This document shows, in pieces, positions 6,577 through 15,148 of a stretch of DNA of 64,000 bases. The stretch covers positions 496,001 to 560,000 of the forward strand of contig NZ_JAKZEU010000002.1 of NCBI RefSeq assembly GCF_024359525.1, given 5' to 3'. The position numbers and the translations under genes were made by a program. The stretch is from Paracoccus albicereus. Lineage in GTDB: Bacteria > Pseudomonadota > Alphaproteobacteria > Rhodobacterales > Rhodobacteraceae. The notes below the pieces were generated by a model. The model saw only the letters and a list, made by a program, of their open reading frames with translations. It made no database searches and was not told where the DNA came from. How positions within the stretch are numbered: the first letter of the stretch is position 1; the number at the start of each line of letters is the position of its first letter.

Positions 6577-7290
6577 ATGTTTGACTTCGTTCGCAACGTC
6601 AAGCTGTCGCTGAGCGAAACTGTCCGCCGGACTGCCTTCAAGGTGGCCGGCGGCGCAGTCATCGTCGTGGGCGCCGGTTTCCTGCTGGCCTCACTCTGGA
6701 GCTATCTCGCGGTGGAAAGAGGCTGGGGCTCTACCCTCGCGTCACTTAGCATCGGCGGAGCCTTCGTGATTATCGGACTGATCGCCATGATGATCGGTGG
6801 TCGGCGCAAACATCCGATGCCAACGACCGATGACCTGCGCCATGAAGTCGAGGCTCGGGTGAATCTTGCAGCAGATGCGGCCATTGGTCGCGCGCGGGAT
6901 GAGGCGACGAAATTCATCGGTCACGCCGAGGATAGGGTGAATTCGCTGCTGGATACTGCGAGTTATCGCGCCGGTCGTGTCGTGGGGGATGCAGAACGGA
7001 CCGTTTATGGGATGGCGCGCGATGCATACAGCGCGGCAACGAACGCAACGCGCAGCGCGGGCTTTACTCGCGAGAACGTTGAGGCTGCACAGGACACAGT
7101 ACGCGATTACGCCGACAAGGCTCAGCGAGCCGCGGACACCAATGCCGGTAGCATGGCAAAATTGCTTGGAGCGTTTGCTGTCGGCGTGACGGTGGCGTCC
7201 AAACTGCAGGATTGGCGTCACGGTGATGAATTGTCAGACGACGAGATCGCCGATCTTTACGATGCAGAGCTTAGAGAAGACTTTATCTGA
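6577..7290 (+). CDS. phage holin-like (YqjE-type) membrane protein
   Basis: A 237-residue protein with two closely spaced membrane helices (residues ~22-47 and ~57-75) at the N-terminus, then a long charged helical region (HEVEARVNLAADAAIGRARD, later VRDYADKAQRAADTN) and an acidic end. The two-helix part matches the holin-superfamily YqjE proteins that accompany YqjD/DUF883 in proteobacteria. There is no phage context, so it is a chromosomal envelope protein, not a lysis gene. It is co-transcribed with the DUF883 gene and ends at a strong terminator. Confidence 0.72.
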   Translation: MFDFVRNVKLSLSETVRRTAFKVAGGAVIVVGAGFLLASLWSYLAVERGWGSTLASLSIGGAFVIIGLIAMMIGGRRKHPMPTTDDLRHEVEARVNLAADAAIGRARDEATKFIGHAEDRVNSLLDTASYRAGRVVGDAERTVYGMARDAYSAATNATRSAGFTRENVEAAQDTVRDYADKAQRAADTNAGSMAKLLGAFAVGVTVASKLQDWRHGDELSDDEIADLYDAELREDFI

Positions 7291-7311
7291 CCGATCATAA
7301 CACCTGTAGAA

Positions 7312-7338
7312 AGGCCCCGCGAAATGCGGGGCCTTTTT
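7312..7338. terminator. bidirectional intrinsic terminator
   Basis: Stem AGGCCCCGC / GCGGGGCCT with loop GAAAT, flanked by AA on the left and TTTTT on the right. It serves the holin-like gene on the plus strand and, with fewer U residues, the TRAP permease on the minus strand. Confidence 0.88.
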
Positions 7339-7349
7339 CGTTGGAATGC

Positions 7350-9479
7350 TTACGACGCGGCTTGTTTGCGCCGCATCAAGATCAACCCGGCGAAGATCAA
7401 CACGATCGCGAAACCGATCTCGTCGGTGACGGGAAGTGCCGCGATCAAGGTCATCGCCCCAGCAGCCGCCAGGATTCGCATCCAGATCGGCAGCGGTCGA
7501 TCCAGCCACCCGATTACCGCAATTCCCCACAACGCGATCGCGGCAACGCATTTGAGGATGATATAGGCGACTGCGGCAGGATAGCCGATGGAGGCCGCCA
7601 GCGGCCCCCCATCCTGCAGCATCAACGCCGGCGTATAGACCGCCATGTAGGGAATGACGAAGCCGGCAGCGGCGACCTTCACCGCCTCGAAGCTGATCTT
7701 CAGACCGTTCTCTTTCGCGATAGGCGCCGCCGCGAAGCAGGCAAGGGCAACAGGCGGCGTCAGGTCCGCGAGGATGCCGAAGTAGAAGACGAACATGTGG
7801 CTGACGATCAGCGGCACGCCGAGATCCAGAAGGGCAGGTGCCGCGATGGTCGAGGTGATGATGTAGTTGGGGATTGTCGGAATACCCATCCCCAACACGA
7901 TGCAGGTGATCATCGTCAACACCAGCGACAGCAACAGGCTGTTTTCGCCAACGCTCACGATATACAGGCCGAACGTGTTCGCCGCGCCGGTCAAGGTCAT
8001 CGTACCGATGATGACGCCGACCAAGGCACAGGCGACCCCGACGGGCAGGGCTGTCTTGGCGCCTTCGGCCAAGCTTTCAATCACTTGCCAGGCCGTGGCG
8101 CGGCCACCGACGCGGATCGTGTTCCAGATCATCAACGCGATGACGCCCCACCACAGGGCGTTGTGCCCGTATTCCAGCATGCTCGCGGCGACGAGTGCGA
8201 GGCCGATCCAGAAGATGACCCGCAATATGCCTTCTGGCAGGCCGATCGCGGTCGACGCGCCGAGGATCAGGAACATCGTCAGCGCCAAACCGATCGTGCC
8301 GGCGAAAAGCGGCGTGTACCCCGAGAAAAGCAGGTAGACCAGCACCGCGAGGGGCAGGATCAGATACCAGCCTTCGCGAAGTGCGCGAAGCGGCGAGGGC
8401 AGATCCTCGACCGCCATGCCGCGCAGGTTCATGCGTCCGGCCTCCAGATGCACCATCCAGAAAGTCGAAGCGAAATAGAGGATCGCGGGAATGATCGCGG
8501 CGCGGACGACCTCGATATACTCGACGCCCAGGGTCTCGGCCATGATGAAGGCTACGGCCCCCATCACCGGCGGCATGATCTGCCCCCCCATCGACGCTGT
8601 GGACTCGACACCGCCAGCGAAGGCCGCGCGATAGCCGAAGCTTTTCATCAGCGGGATTGTGAATTGTCCGGTCGTCACGACATTGGCGACGCCGGACCCC
8701 GAGATCGTCCCCATCAACCCCGATGACACGACGCTGACCTTTGCCGCGCCGCCCATCCGGTGGCCGACAAGGCCAAGCGACACGTCGGTGAACAGCTTGA
8801 TCATGCCCGCCTTTTCCAGAAAGGCGCCGAACAGGATGAAGAGGAAGATATAGGTCGCGCTGACATAAAGCGGTGTGCCGTAGATTCCTTCGGTTCCGAA
8901 GGACATCTGCTCGATCACCTGCGCGAAATCGTAACCGCGCGTGACCATGGGCCCGGGCGCATATTGGCCGAACAGCGCATAAAGCAGAAAAAGCCCGGCC
9001 ACGGCGGGCAGGGCAGGGCCCATGACGACCCAGGCCGCGGCGAAGGTGGTGACAAGCGCGATGACCCCGATCACAACGTCGATCTGATTCAGCGAGCCCG
9101 AGCGCAGCATCAGCGGCACGTACTGGTTCCATTGATAGAACGCGACGACGACGCCCAGTGCGGCCATCGCCCAGGCGGCCGCTTTCCATGCACCCGTCCG
9201 ATGACGCAGGGCGGCCAAAAGCGGGAAACAGAGAAGCATCAGGAAGCCCAGGTGCAGCGCGCGCTGGATCTGGCTCGACAGCGTGACGATATGGGCCGCG
9301 ATGGCGATCTGGTAGAGCGAAAAGGCGACCGCGATCCAGAAGAGGGCGCGCCCCTCGAAACCGGGGGGGAAGCTCTCCGTCAGCGGATCGTGCAGTCCGA
9401 GGTCTTCGTCACCCGCAGGTGCGGAATGGTTCGCCGGCATCGGCTGGCCGGCGGGGGCAGGGTGGTGATGATCGGTCAT
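7350..9479 (-). CDS. TRAP transporter fused 4TM/12TM permease
   Basis: A 709-residue inner-membrane protein in which the small (DctQ-like) and large (DctM-like) TRAP permease units are fused, the form that pairs with TAXI-type binding proteins. About 16-18 hydrophobic segments follow a His/Pro-rich N-terminus. Typical large-subunit stretches are present: GAFLEKAGMIKLF, SGSGVANVVTTGQFTIPLMK, GGQIMPPVMGAVAFIMAE and LGMGIPTIPNYI. It works as a sodium- or proton-driven importer with the TAXI protein encoded just upstream. The substrate is unknown; the group often takes up dicarboxylates or amino acids. Confidence 0.93.
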   Translation of the reverse strand: MTDHHHPAPAGQPMPANHSAPAGDEDLGLHDPLTESFPPGFEGRALFWIAVAFSLYQIAIAAHIVTLSSQIQRALHLGFLMLLCFPLLAALRHRTGAWKAAAWAMAALGVVVAFYQWNQYVPLMLRSGSLNQIDVVIGVIALVTTFAAAWVVMGPALPAVAGLFLLYALFGQYAPGPMVTRGYDFAQVIEQMSFGTEGIYGTPLYVSATYIFLFILFGAFLEKAGMIKLFTDVSLGLVGHRMGGAAKVSVVSSGLMGTISGSGVANVVTTGQFTIPLMKSFGYRAAFAGGVESTASMGGQIMPPVMGAVAFIMAETLGVEYIEVVRAAIIPAILYFASTFWMVHLEAGRMNLRGMAVEDLPSPLRALREGWYLILPLAVLVYLLFSGYTPLFAGTIGLALTMFLILGASTAIGLPEGILRVIFWIGLALVAASMLEYGHNALWWGVIALMIWNTIRVGGRATAWQVIESLAEGAKTALPVGVACALVGVIIGTMTLTGAANTFGLYIVSVGENSLLLSLVLTMITCIVLGMGIPTIPNYIITSTIAAPALLDLGVPLIVSHMFVFYFGILADLTPPVALACFAAAPIAKENGLKISFEAVKVAAAGFVIPYMAVYTPALMLQDGGPLAASIGYPAAVAYIILKCVAAIALWGIAVIGWLDRPLPIWMRILAAAGAMTLIAALPVTDEIGFAIVLIFAGLILMRRKQAAS

Positions 9480-9501
9480 GGTCGTGGCCCGGACGGGCGA
9501 T

Positions 9502-9524
9502 GGGGCCAGCGATCTGCCGGCCCC
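9502..9524 (-). other. intercistronic stem-loop between TAXI and permease genes
   Basis: GGGGCC (9502-9507) can pair with GGCCCC (9519-9524) around an 11-base loop, and no U-run follows. It lies in the 55-base gap after the binding-protein gene, where such hairpins often protect the upstream message and help raise binding-protein yield over permease. That role is inferred. Confidence 0.4.
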
Positions 9525-9534
9525 GCCGCTGGGT

Positions 9535-10491
9535 TCATTCTGCGCTCACGCCGACTTCGTCGTAGTATTTCTGCGCGCCGGGATGAACGGGGATCGGCAT
9601 GCCCTGCAACGCGTTTGCGACATCGATCTCGGACGTGGCCGCATGAGCCGCAGCCAGTTCGTCGAGGTTTTCGTACATCAGCTTGGTCATCTGGTAGGCC
9701 AGATCGTCGCTGACTTCGGTGCTGGAGACGAGGAAGTTGATCACGGCGACCGTTGCGACGTCCTCATCCTGACCGTCATAAGTGCCAGCCGGGATGGTGC
9801 CCGCGACGTAGGGATCACCCAGTGTTTCCGCGACCTCTGCCGGAACCGACACAACGCTGATCGGAATGGCGGTTGAAAGGTCTTTCAGCGATGCGACGCC
9901 AAGGCCCGCCGATTGCAGCGTCGCATCAAGCTGACGATTTTTCATCAGTTCGACCGATTCCGCGAAGGGCAGGTACTCGACCTGTCCCAGATCGTCGTAG
10001 CTCATCCCGGCGGCGGCAAGGATGGCGCGCGCGTTCAGCTCGGTGCCCGATTTCGGCGCGCCGACGGACAAGGCCTTGCCCTTGAGATCCTCAAGCGTCT
10101 TGATCCCCGATTCCTCGCTGGCGACGATCTGAATATAGTTGGGATACATGGCCGAGATGCCGCGCAGGTTCTCCAGCGGCTGAGGAAAGCCCGCTTCGGC
10201 GTCACCTTCGGCCGCAAGCTTGACGGAGTCGCCAAGCGCGATGCCAATCTCGCCCTTTCCTTGCGACAGCAGGTTCAGGTTTTCCACGCTGGCCTTGGTC
10301 GATTGGACCTGGACCTTCGCACCTTCGATCCCGTCGGTGTAGATCTTCGACAGCGCCCCGCCGACCGGATAATAGACCCCGGAGGTCCCGCCGGTCAGAA
10401 TGTTGATGAATTCCTGCGCGTGTCCGACGACCGGCGCCGACGCCAAGGCAAAGCCGGCGGCGATGCCGGCAAATCTGATGCGGATTGTCAT
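9535..10491 (-). CDS. TAXI family TRAP transporter solute-binding protein
   Basis: A 318-residue periplasmic protein with a Sec signal peptide (MTIRIRF...PVVGHAQ, cleavage near residue 25). The mature N-terminus INILTGGTSGVYYPVGGALS is the TAXI-family signature, and KGKGEIGIALGDS-like and LKGKALSVGAPKSGTELNAR segments follow. It captures the substrate for the fused permease downstream. The operon order binding protein then fused permease is standard. The gene is preceded by a GGAGGA ribosome site. Confidence 0.93.
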   Translation of the reverse strand: MTIRIRFAGIAAGFALASAPVVGHAQEFINILTGGTSGVYYPVGGALSKIYTDGIEGAKVQVQSTKASVENLNLLSQGKGEIGIALGDSVKLAAEGDAEAGFPQPLENLRGISAMYPNYIQIVASEESGIKTLEDLKGKALSVGAPKSGTELNARAILAAAGMSYDDLGQVEYLPFAESVELMKNRQLDATLQSAGLGVASLKDLSTAIPISVVSVPAEVAETLGDPYVAGTIPAGTYDGQDEDVATVAVINFLVSSTEVSDDLAYQMTKLMYENLDELAAAHAATSEIDVANALQGMPIPVHPGAQKYYDEVGVSAE

Positions 10492-10590
10492 GAAGGTCCT
10501 CCCCAGGATCTGACGTTTCTTGGTGTCGTCAGGTTAGGAGGGAAGGGCGAGGGCGTCAAAAGGGAAAAACCCTGACGTACCAAGCTTGGG

Positions 10591-10612
10591 GCAGGGCGGA
10601 AGGCCGCCCTGC
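10591..10612 (-). terminator. hairpin downstream of grxD, possible weak terminator
   Basis: A perfect 9-bp stem GCAGGGCGG / CCGCCCTGC with a 4-base loop lies 9 bases after the grxD stop on the minus strand. There is no U-run, so it may be a weak or Rho-assisted terminator or an mRNA-end stabiliser. Confidence 0.4.
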
Positions 10613-10621
10613 GCCGATCAA

Positions 10622-10999
10622 TCAGGCATTCGCTTCGCGAATCTTGTTGGCGGCGTCCTTGTCGTAGCCGACGCCCTTCTGGTCAAACAGCTGATCAAGT
10701 TCGCCTGAAAGCGTCATCTCGGTGATGATGTCGCAGCCACCGACGAATTCACCTTTGACGTAAAGCTGCGGGATCGTCGGCCAGTCCGAGAAATCCTTGA
10801 CGCCCTGACGGATCGATTCATCAGCCAGAACATTTACATCGCGAAAGTCGACGCCCATGTAGTTCAGCACGCCCGCCACGCGGCTGGAAAACCCGCATTG
10901 CGGCATTTCCTTGGTGCCCTTCATGAACAGGACGACGTCGGCGGCGTCGATCGTCTCCCTGATCTGGGCCTGTGCGGAATCTGTGGTTGTTTCGCTCAT
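10622..10999 (-). CDS. grxD: monothiol CGFS glutaredoxin
   Basis: A 125-residue Grx4-type protein with the CGFS site at Cys35-Gly-Phe-Ser and the glutathione/Fe-S contacts [19 protein letters not shown]. Such proteins bind a bridging [2Fe-2S] cluster, usually with BolA, and deliver clusters or report iron status. The BolA gene lies just upstream in the same operon (17-base gap), which supports the cluster role. AGAGGA precedes the ATG. It carries a C-terminal extension of ~12 residues ([15 protein letters not shown]). Confidence 0.95.
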   Translation of the reverse strand: MSETTTDSAQAQIRETIDAADVVLFMKGTKEMPQCGFSSRVAGVLNYMGVDFRDVNVLADESIRQGVKDFSDWPTIPQLYVKGEFVGGCDIITEMTLSGELDQLFDQKGVGYDKDAANKIREANA

Positions 11000-11016
11000 C
11001 TGAGTGATCCTCTGGG

Positions 11017-11259
11017 TCAGTCGGGGGCCTTGGTCGTCAGCGCAAGCGCATGGAGGTCGCCGCGCGATCCGGCCATCTTTTCCTTCAATGCGGCATAGAC
11101 GGCGCGCTGCTGTTGCACGCGGTTCAGGCCACGGAAACTTTCATCGACGACCTCGGCAGCGTAATGGTTCCCGTCGCCGGCAAGATCGGTGATGGTGACC
11201 CGTGCTTGCGGGAACGCGGCGCGGATCAATGTCTCGATCTCATGGGCTTCGATGGCCAT
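11017..11259 (-). CDS. bolA: BolA family protein
   Basis: An 80-residue BolA/IbaG-like protein. There are two adjacent in-frame ATGs (11262 and 11259). AAGGAG lies 5 bases before the second and only 2 before the first, so the second is preferred. The class II KH-like fold is recognisable in [20 protein letters not shown], with the Fe-S ligand His in the conserved [10 protein letters not shown] stretch. It is co-transcribed with CGFS glutaredoxin, its usual partner in [2Fe-2S] heterodimers. Confidence 0.9.
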   Translation of the reverse strand: MAIEAHEIETLIRAAFPQARVTITDLAGDGNHYAAEVVDESFRGLNRVQQQRAVYAALKEKMAGSRGDLHALALTTKAPD

Positions 11260-11450
11260 CATCTCTCCTTGGCGTCGTGTGGGAAAGATGTAGGGGATGG
11301 CCTGAAGGGTCGCAAGGGTAAGCAGCTAACCCACATCCAGTTCGCCGGTAATCCGTATTATGGAACATATCTGCTGTATCTGCGCGACAGCGTTGGACCC
11401 TCGTCCTATTCCGGTTAGCGTGGTGGCCATTCGAGCACGGAGAATGATGG

Positions 11451-12005
11451 ATGGCTGTGACACCTTCGGTTTGCGATTTCGGCGCGCCGATCCGCGACTT
11501 TACCTTACCAGGTACGGACGGACGCGACTACACGCTTGCGGACCTGCGCGGCCGCCATGGCACGCTCGTCATGTTCATCTGCAACCACTGTCCTTACGTT
11601 CAGGCCGTCATGGACCGGATGGTCCGGGACGCCAAGGACTTGCAACAGGCAGGCATCGGCGTCGTCGCGATCTCGTCGAACGATGTTGACGACTATCCGC
11701 AGGACGGTCCGGATCAGATGCGTGCTGAAGCGCAGAGACACGGATTCAGCTTTCCTTATCTCTATGACGAAACGCAGGAGGTTGCGCGTGCCTATGGTGC
11801 TGAGTGCACGCCAGATTTCTTTGGCTACAACGCGGACGGCGAACTTCAATATCGCGGCAGGCTCGACGCGTCCGGCCGCAAGCCGGCTGACCCTGACGCC
11901 CGACGCGAGCTATACGAAGCGATGATGCAGATCGCCAGAACCGGCCAAGGACCGCGCGAACAGACGCCGTCGATGGGATGTTCAATCAAATGGAAAGCGG
12001 TCTAG
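11451..12005 (+). CDS. thioredoxin-fold (AhpC/TSA-like) redox protein
   Basis: A 184-residue soluble protein with a peroxiredoxin/redoxin fold. The motif FICNHCPYVQAV (Cys44, Cys47) sits where AhpC/TSA and resA-type proteins have their active cysteines, and SSNDVDDYPQDGPDQM and ECTPDFFGYNADGELQYRG follow, as in the uncharacterised thioredoxin family proteins of proteobacteria. No signal peptide is present. GGAG lies 8 bases before the ATG. It is divergent from bolA across a 191-base gap in which I see no other feature. The substrate is unknown; a peroxiredoxin-like reductase is likely. Confidence 0.85.
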   Translation: MAVTPSVCDFGAPIRDFTLPGTDGRDYTLADLRGRHGTLVMFICNHCPYVQAVMDRMVRDAKDLQQAGIGVVAISSNDVDDYPQDGPDQMRAEAQRHGFSFPYLYDETQEVARAYGAECTPDFFGYNADGELQYRGRLDASGRKPADPDARRELYEAMMQIARTGQGPREQTPSMGCSIKWKAV

Positions 12006-12091
12006 CGGTTCGACGGGCGGCTTGACAGCCTGCGCCTCATGCCGGATTGCTCGGGCTTCCGCGCCAAAAGGCCGTCACGGAAAGACTTGCC

Positions 12092-12517
12092 ATGGATTTG
12101 CGTCAACTGACCCCTGCCCTTGCGGTTTCGCCGCAACTGTCGCTATCGGACATCCCTGAACTGTCCAAAGCCGGCTTCCGGGTGCTGATCAACAACCGAC
12201 CGGATGACGAGATCGGTCCGGACATCGATCATGAGGCGATGGGACAAGCCGCCAAGGCCCATGGGATGCGGTATCATTATCTGCCCTTCACGCCCGGCCA
12301 GATCACGCCACGACTGATCGCGGACTTTTCCGAGGCGATGGCAGGTCGGGGTCCGCACATCGCCTATTGTCGGTCGGGACATCGCTGCACGGTGCTGTGG
12401 GCCCTGACCCAGGCAGGCAAGCGCCCCGAGGCCGAGATCCTCGAAACCGCAACGCAGGCGGGATACGATCTCGAACCGATCCGACCGCTGATCGCTTCGC
12501 TCGCCAGCAAGCGCTAG
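12092..12517 (+). CDS. DUF442/TIGR01244 family phosphatase-like protein
   Basis: A 141-residue protein with a small tyrosine-phosphatase-like core. The opening MDLRQLTPALAVSPQLSLSD, the INNRPDDE loop and the P-loop YCRSGHRC (Cys93 ... Arg98) match the family once called beta-lactamase hydrolase-like or BLH, which is linked with sulfide or redox metabolism in other bacteria. A GGAAAG ribosome site precedes the ATG at 12092; an upstream in-frame ATG at 12047 has no such site. It is convergent with the Spx/ArsC-like gene 8 bases away. Confidence 0.82.
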   Translation: MDLRQLTPALAVSPQLSLSDIPELSKAGFRVLINNRPDDEIGPDIDHEAMGQAAKAHGMRYHYLPFTPGQITPRLIADFSEAMAGRGPHIAYCRSGHRCTVLWALTQAGKRPEAEILETATQAGYDLEPIRPLIASLASKR

Positions 12518-12524
12518 GACTATC

Positions 12525-12869
12525 CTACGCCGGAACGTCGAGCGCGCGCTTGACGTTGGCCGTCCATCCCAGAAGACGCTGGTCGTCCGCCGCAATCGCC
12601 GGGCGTTTCATCACGCTGGGTTTTGCGCCCATCATCGCAACCGGATCTTCGGCCCGTTCTTCCTCGCTCATCCCGCGCCAAGTCAGGCTTGCGCGGTTTA
12701 TGATCTTGTCGCCCCATTCCGTGACAAGCCGGGCCCGTTCAGCCTCGCTCAGCGGGTCTTTCTGAACGTCGCGGAAATCCACGTTCCAGCCATGGCCTTC
12801 CAAGGCTTCGATGGCTTTCTGGCATGTCGAACAATGCGAAAGCCCGTACATCTGAAGCGTTTTAGACAT
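12525..12869 (-). CDS. ArsC/Spx family protein
   Basis: A 114-residue thioredoxin-fold protein. The N-terminal CSTCQKA (Cys13, Cys16) and the later Arg/Pro segment MMGAKPSVMKRPAI match the ArsC/Spx/YffB family. Unlike true glutaredoxin-linked ArsC it lacks the standard arsenate triad context and is not near the ars genes, so a general thiol-reductase or regulatory role is more likely. Its start codon shares one base with the stop of a tiny upstream lipoprotein gene (TGATG), so translation is probably coupled. Confidence 0.85.
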   Translation of the reverse strand: MSKTLQMYGLSHCSTCQKAIEALEGHGWNVDFRDVQKDPLSEAERARLVTEWGDKIINRASLTWRGMSEEERAEDPVAMMGAKPSVMKRPAIAADDQRLLGWTANVKRALDVPA

Positions 12870-12943
12870 CAGATGATCGGCACGAAAGGAACGCAGGCGC
12901 CAAGCGCAAGGACGGCTGCGATAAGCGGCAGAATACGGGTCAT
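12869..12943 (-). CDS. 24-residue lipoprotein
   Basis: The very short frame MTRILPLIAAVLALGACVPF ending VPII has a positive start, a hydrophobic core and a lipobox LGAC (Cys17), leaving only 8 residues after lipidation. A ribosome site (AAGGA) sits 7 bases upstream. Its TGA overlaps the ATG of the following Spx/ArsC-like gene by one base, which argues that it is translated. It resembles entericidin-like mini lipoproteins in plan, not in sequence. It could also serve mainly as a leader peptide that couples translation of the downstream gene. Confidence 0.65.
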   Translation of the reverse strand: MTRILPLIAAVLALGACVPFVPII

Positions 12944-13009
12944 GTCACATCCTTCTGGTTTCACGCCATTATGGCGGGACGGGCTCGATGCGCGCAAGTC
13001 AAGGATGGG

Positions 13010-14296
13010 TCAATGCAATCGTCTGCGGATACGGCGCAACGCCCACCAGACGCCAAGAACGGCGAGCGGGGTCACCAACGCGGTCAGCATCGCCTTGTCG
13101 ATACCAACCGTATGGCTCAGCGGGTATAGCGCGTAGGACAGAAGACCGACCGCGTAATAGCTGATCGCAACAACCGAGAGTCCTTCGACCGTGTGCTGCA
13201 GCCGCAATTGCAGGTCGGCGCGACGGTCCATGCTGGTCAGCAAGGCCTGGTTCTGGGCCGACCGTTCGACATCGACACGGGTGCGCAGCAGTTCGCCCGC
13301 CCTGCCCGCGCGTTCCAGCATCGTGCGGATCCGCGCTTCGGCCGAGGTGACGGTCCGCATCGCGGGTTCATAGCGGCGGCGCATGAACTCGCTGAGCATC
13401 TGACGCCCCGCAAATCGCGTTTCGCGCAAGGCTTCGATCCGGTCATGGACCAAGGCACGATAGGCCTGACTGGCACCGAAGCGAAAGGAATGGCCCATCG
13501 CCTCGGCCTCGAGTTCGGTCGAGATCGACAGAAGCTCGTCCAGCACCGCCTCGGGTTGGCTCTCGGGATCGCTCATCGTGTCGATGACGGCGGTCAGCCG
13601 CGGCTCCAGTCGGTTCAGCCGCTGGCTGAGACTGCGGACCCGCTGGAAGCCCAACATGGACATCGCCCGATAGACCTCCAGCTCCAGCAGGCGCTGGACG
13701 ATCCGTCCGACGCGGGCGGGCGATGCCCCCTTTCGAACGAAGACGGCGAACCGCATCCAGCCATTCGCATCGATGCGGAAATCGCCCGCGACCAGCGCCG
13801 CTTCCTGGACGACCCAGACGGCGGCGAGGCTGTCGGCAGCGAACCAGTCGTCCAGAGGGTCCATGACGTCATCCGGGTTGTCCGGCAGTTCCGCCACGTG
13901 GACGAGGACCGAGGCGATGCGCTTGCCCGGCGCCCTGCCCTGCCATTCCTCCGCGAAGATCGCGGCGGCCTGCGGGTCGAAGGGGCGCGCCGCCTTGCCG
14001 GGGTTCGTGGCCGCGTAAGCCATGAATTCGGTGTGACTTTCCCAGCGAAGGTCATAGCGGCCAAGCTGGCCCGCGTAGTGGCTGTCGGCCGGATCGGGGC
14101 GCTTGCCGCCGTGACGCTGGACGAGTTCGGCGAGATGCGCGTGGTCGGCGGCGCGATCGCGGTTGGCGGCGTCGCGCGGTTCCTTGAACGCGACGAAGGC
14201 GACCGTGCAGGGCACCGGCAATTGCGGCGACGGTCGCGCGTGAAGTTCGTTCACGAGGGCGTAGCGCAGGGGATGGTCGATCTCGGATTCGATCAT
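13010..14296 (-). CDS. DUF3422 family membrane protein
   Basis: A 428-residue protein. The opening DHPLRYALVNELHARPSP is the DUF3422 signature. The long central part is helical and charged. Near the C-terminus there are two membrane helices (VVAISYYAVGLLSYALYPLS and AMLTALVTPLAVLGVWWALR) followed by a basic tail RRIRRRLH. The likely topology is a large cytoplasmic domain anchored by a C-terminal hairpin. The function is unknown in the family. It stands alone; the gap to the downstream mini lipoprotein is 66 bases. Confidence 0.88.
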   Translation of the reverse strand: MIESEIDHPLRYALVNELHARPSPQLPVPCTVAFVAFKEPRDAANRDRAADHAHLAELVQRHGGKRPDPADSHYAGQLGRYDLRWESHTEFMAYAATNPGKAARPFDPQAAAIFAEEWQGRAPGKRIASVLVHVAELPDNPDDVMDPLDDWFAADSLAAVWVVQEAALVAGDFRIDANGWMRFAVFVRKGASPARVGRIVQRLLELEVYRAMSMLGFQRVRSLSQRLNRLEPRLTAVIDTMSDPESQPEAVLDELLSISTELEAEAMGHSFRFGASQAYRALVHDRIEALRETRFAGRQMLSEFMRRRYEPAMRTVTSAEARIRTMLERAGRAGELLRTRVDVERSAQNQALLTSMDRRADLQLRLQHTVEGLSVVAISYYAVGLLSYALYPLSHTVGIDKAMLTALVTPLAVLGVWWALRRIRRRLH

Positions 14297-14444
14297 GGTC
14301 TTGGATGTGCCACGAGCGACGAAACCGCGCCACAGATTTCACGCCGCTTTTCGTGATCGGCGCGCGATTGCACAGCGCTGCGCCAGCGTTCAGACTTGCG
14401 ACGCGGGATTGAAAAGACACGATTAAACGACGGGAACGCAGACG

Positions 14445-14960
14445 ATGAACCGACGCCAGCTTCTGACCTCCGGTGCGGGCGCGCTGATCCTTGGCGCGAT
14501 CGCAGGCTGCGCGCCGAGCAAGTTCAAAAGCTATGACGGGCCGCCCGTGACGCAAATCGTGGTCAACAAGGGCGCCCGCCAGATGTTCCTGCTAAGCGGC
14601 CCTACCGTGTTGAAATCATACCGTTTCGGACTTGGCTGGGCGCCGGTCGGCGACAAGTTCTTCGAGGGTGACGGACGCACGCCCGAGGGCAATTACTTCA
14701 TCGACCGCCGCAACCCGAACAGCGAGTATCACCTGTCGATCGGGATCTCGTATCCCACGCCGCAGGAGGTGGCCGAAGCCGCTTTGGTCGGGCGCAGCGC
14801 GGGGAGCGACATCTTCATTCATGGGCGCGGGCCGGAGGGTAACCGCAAGGTCGGGTCCAATTGGGATTGGACCGCAGGCTGCATCACGGTCAGCGACAAG
14901 GAGATGGAAGACATCTACGCGATGGTCCGTGACGGAACCCCGATCCAGATCAATCCGTAG
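14445..14960 (+). CDS. L,D-transpeptidase lipoprotein (YkuD domain)
   Basis: A 171-residue envelope protein. The N-terminus has twin arginines followed by a hydrophobic stretch and a lipobox IAGC (Cys22), so it is probably a lipoprotein. The YkuD catalytic motif is intact: IFIHGRGPEG (His126) and, after an insertion, TAGCITVSDKEMEDIY (Cys146). Enzymes of this type make 3-3 peptidoglycan cross-links or attach proteins to peptidoglycan. A short version without a LysM domain. It is divergent from DUF3422 with a 148-base gap. Confidence 0.9.
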   Translation: MNRRQLLTSGAGALILGAIAGCAPSKFKSYDGPPVTQIVVNKGARQMFLLSGPTVLKSYRFGLGWAPVGDKFFEGDGRTPEGNYFIDRRNPNSEYHLSIGISYPTPQEVAEAALVGRSAGSDIFIHGRGPEGNRKVGSNWDWTAGCITVSDKEMEDIYAMVRDGTPIQINP

Positions 14961-15074
14961 GCGCGCTTCGTTAATCAATCTGAACGGCAACGGCAGCGTA
15001 CGGTGGGGCGCAACAGCGCAACACCTTTGGCCGCGTTCCAGCCAGCGTTTGCTGGGTCTGGCGCTGTGACATCC

Positions 15075-15118
15075 GTACACCGCGCGTACACAGGCTGTAC
15101 ACAACCTGTACACAGGCT
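15075..15118 (+). repeat. four head-to-tail 11-bp units beginning GTACAC
   Basis: Units at 15075, 15086, 15097 and 15108 read GTACACCGCGC, GTACACAGGCT, GTACACAACCT and GTACACAGGCT. The 11-base period puts every GTACAC on nearly the same DNA face, and two of the units sit in TGTACA palindromes. The array lies in a 310-base gene-free stretch between the L,D-transpeptidase and the NCS1 permease. It could be an array of protein-binding sites or simple slippage. Confidence 0.85.
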
Positions 15119-15148
15119 GCGCGCGTGCGGTTCAGGAAGCGTTAAGGG

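Noticed and set aside
6577..7290. Prophage lysis (holin) gene
   Set aside because: Paired with a DUF883 gene in the chromosomal YqjD/YqjE manner; no endolysin, spanin or phage gene near.
7341..9713. Two long plus-strand frames (461 and 317 codons) opposite the TRAP permease
   Set aside because: They are Arg/Asp/Gln-rich shadows of a clear membrane protein gene, with no start signals.
12525..12869. Second arsenic-resistance locus
   Set aside because: The protein is an Spx/YffB-like thiol protein; no arsR or transporter adjacent, and the true ars operon is at 16857-18758.
15075..15118. CRISPR-like array
   Set aside because: Units are 11 bases and contiguous with no spacers; no cas genes anywhere in the window.
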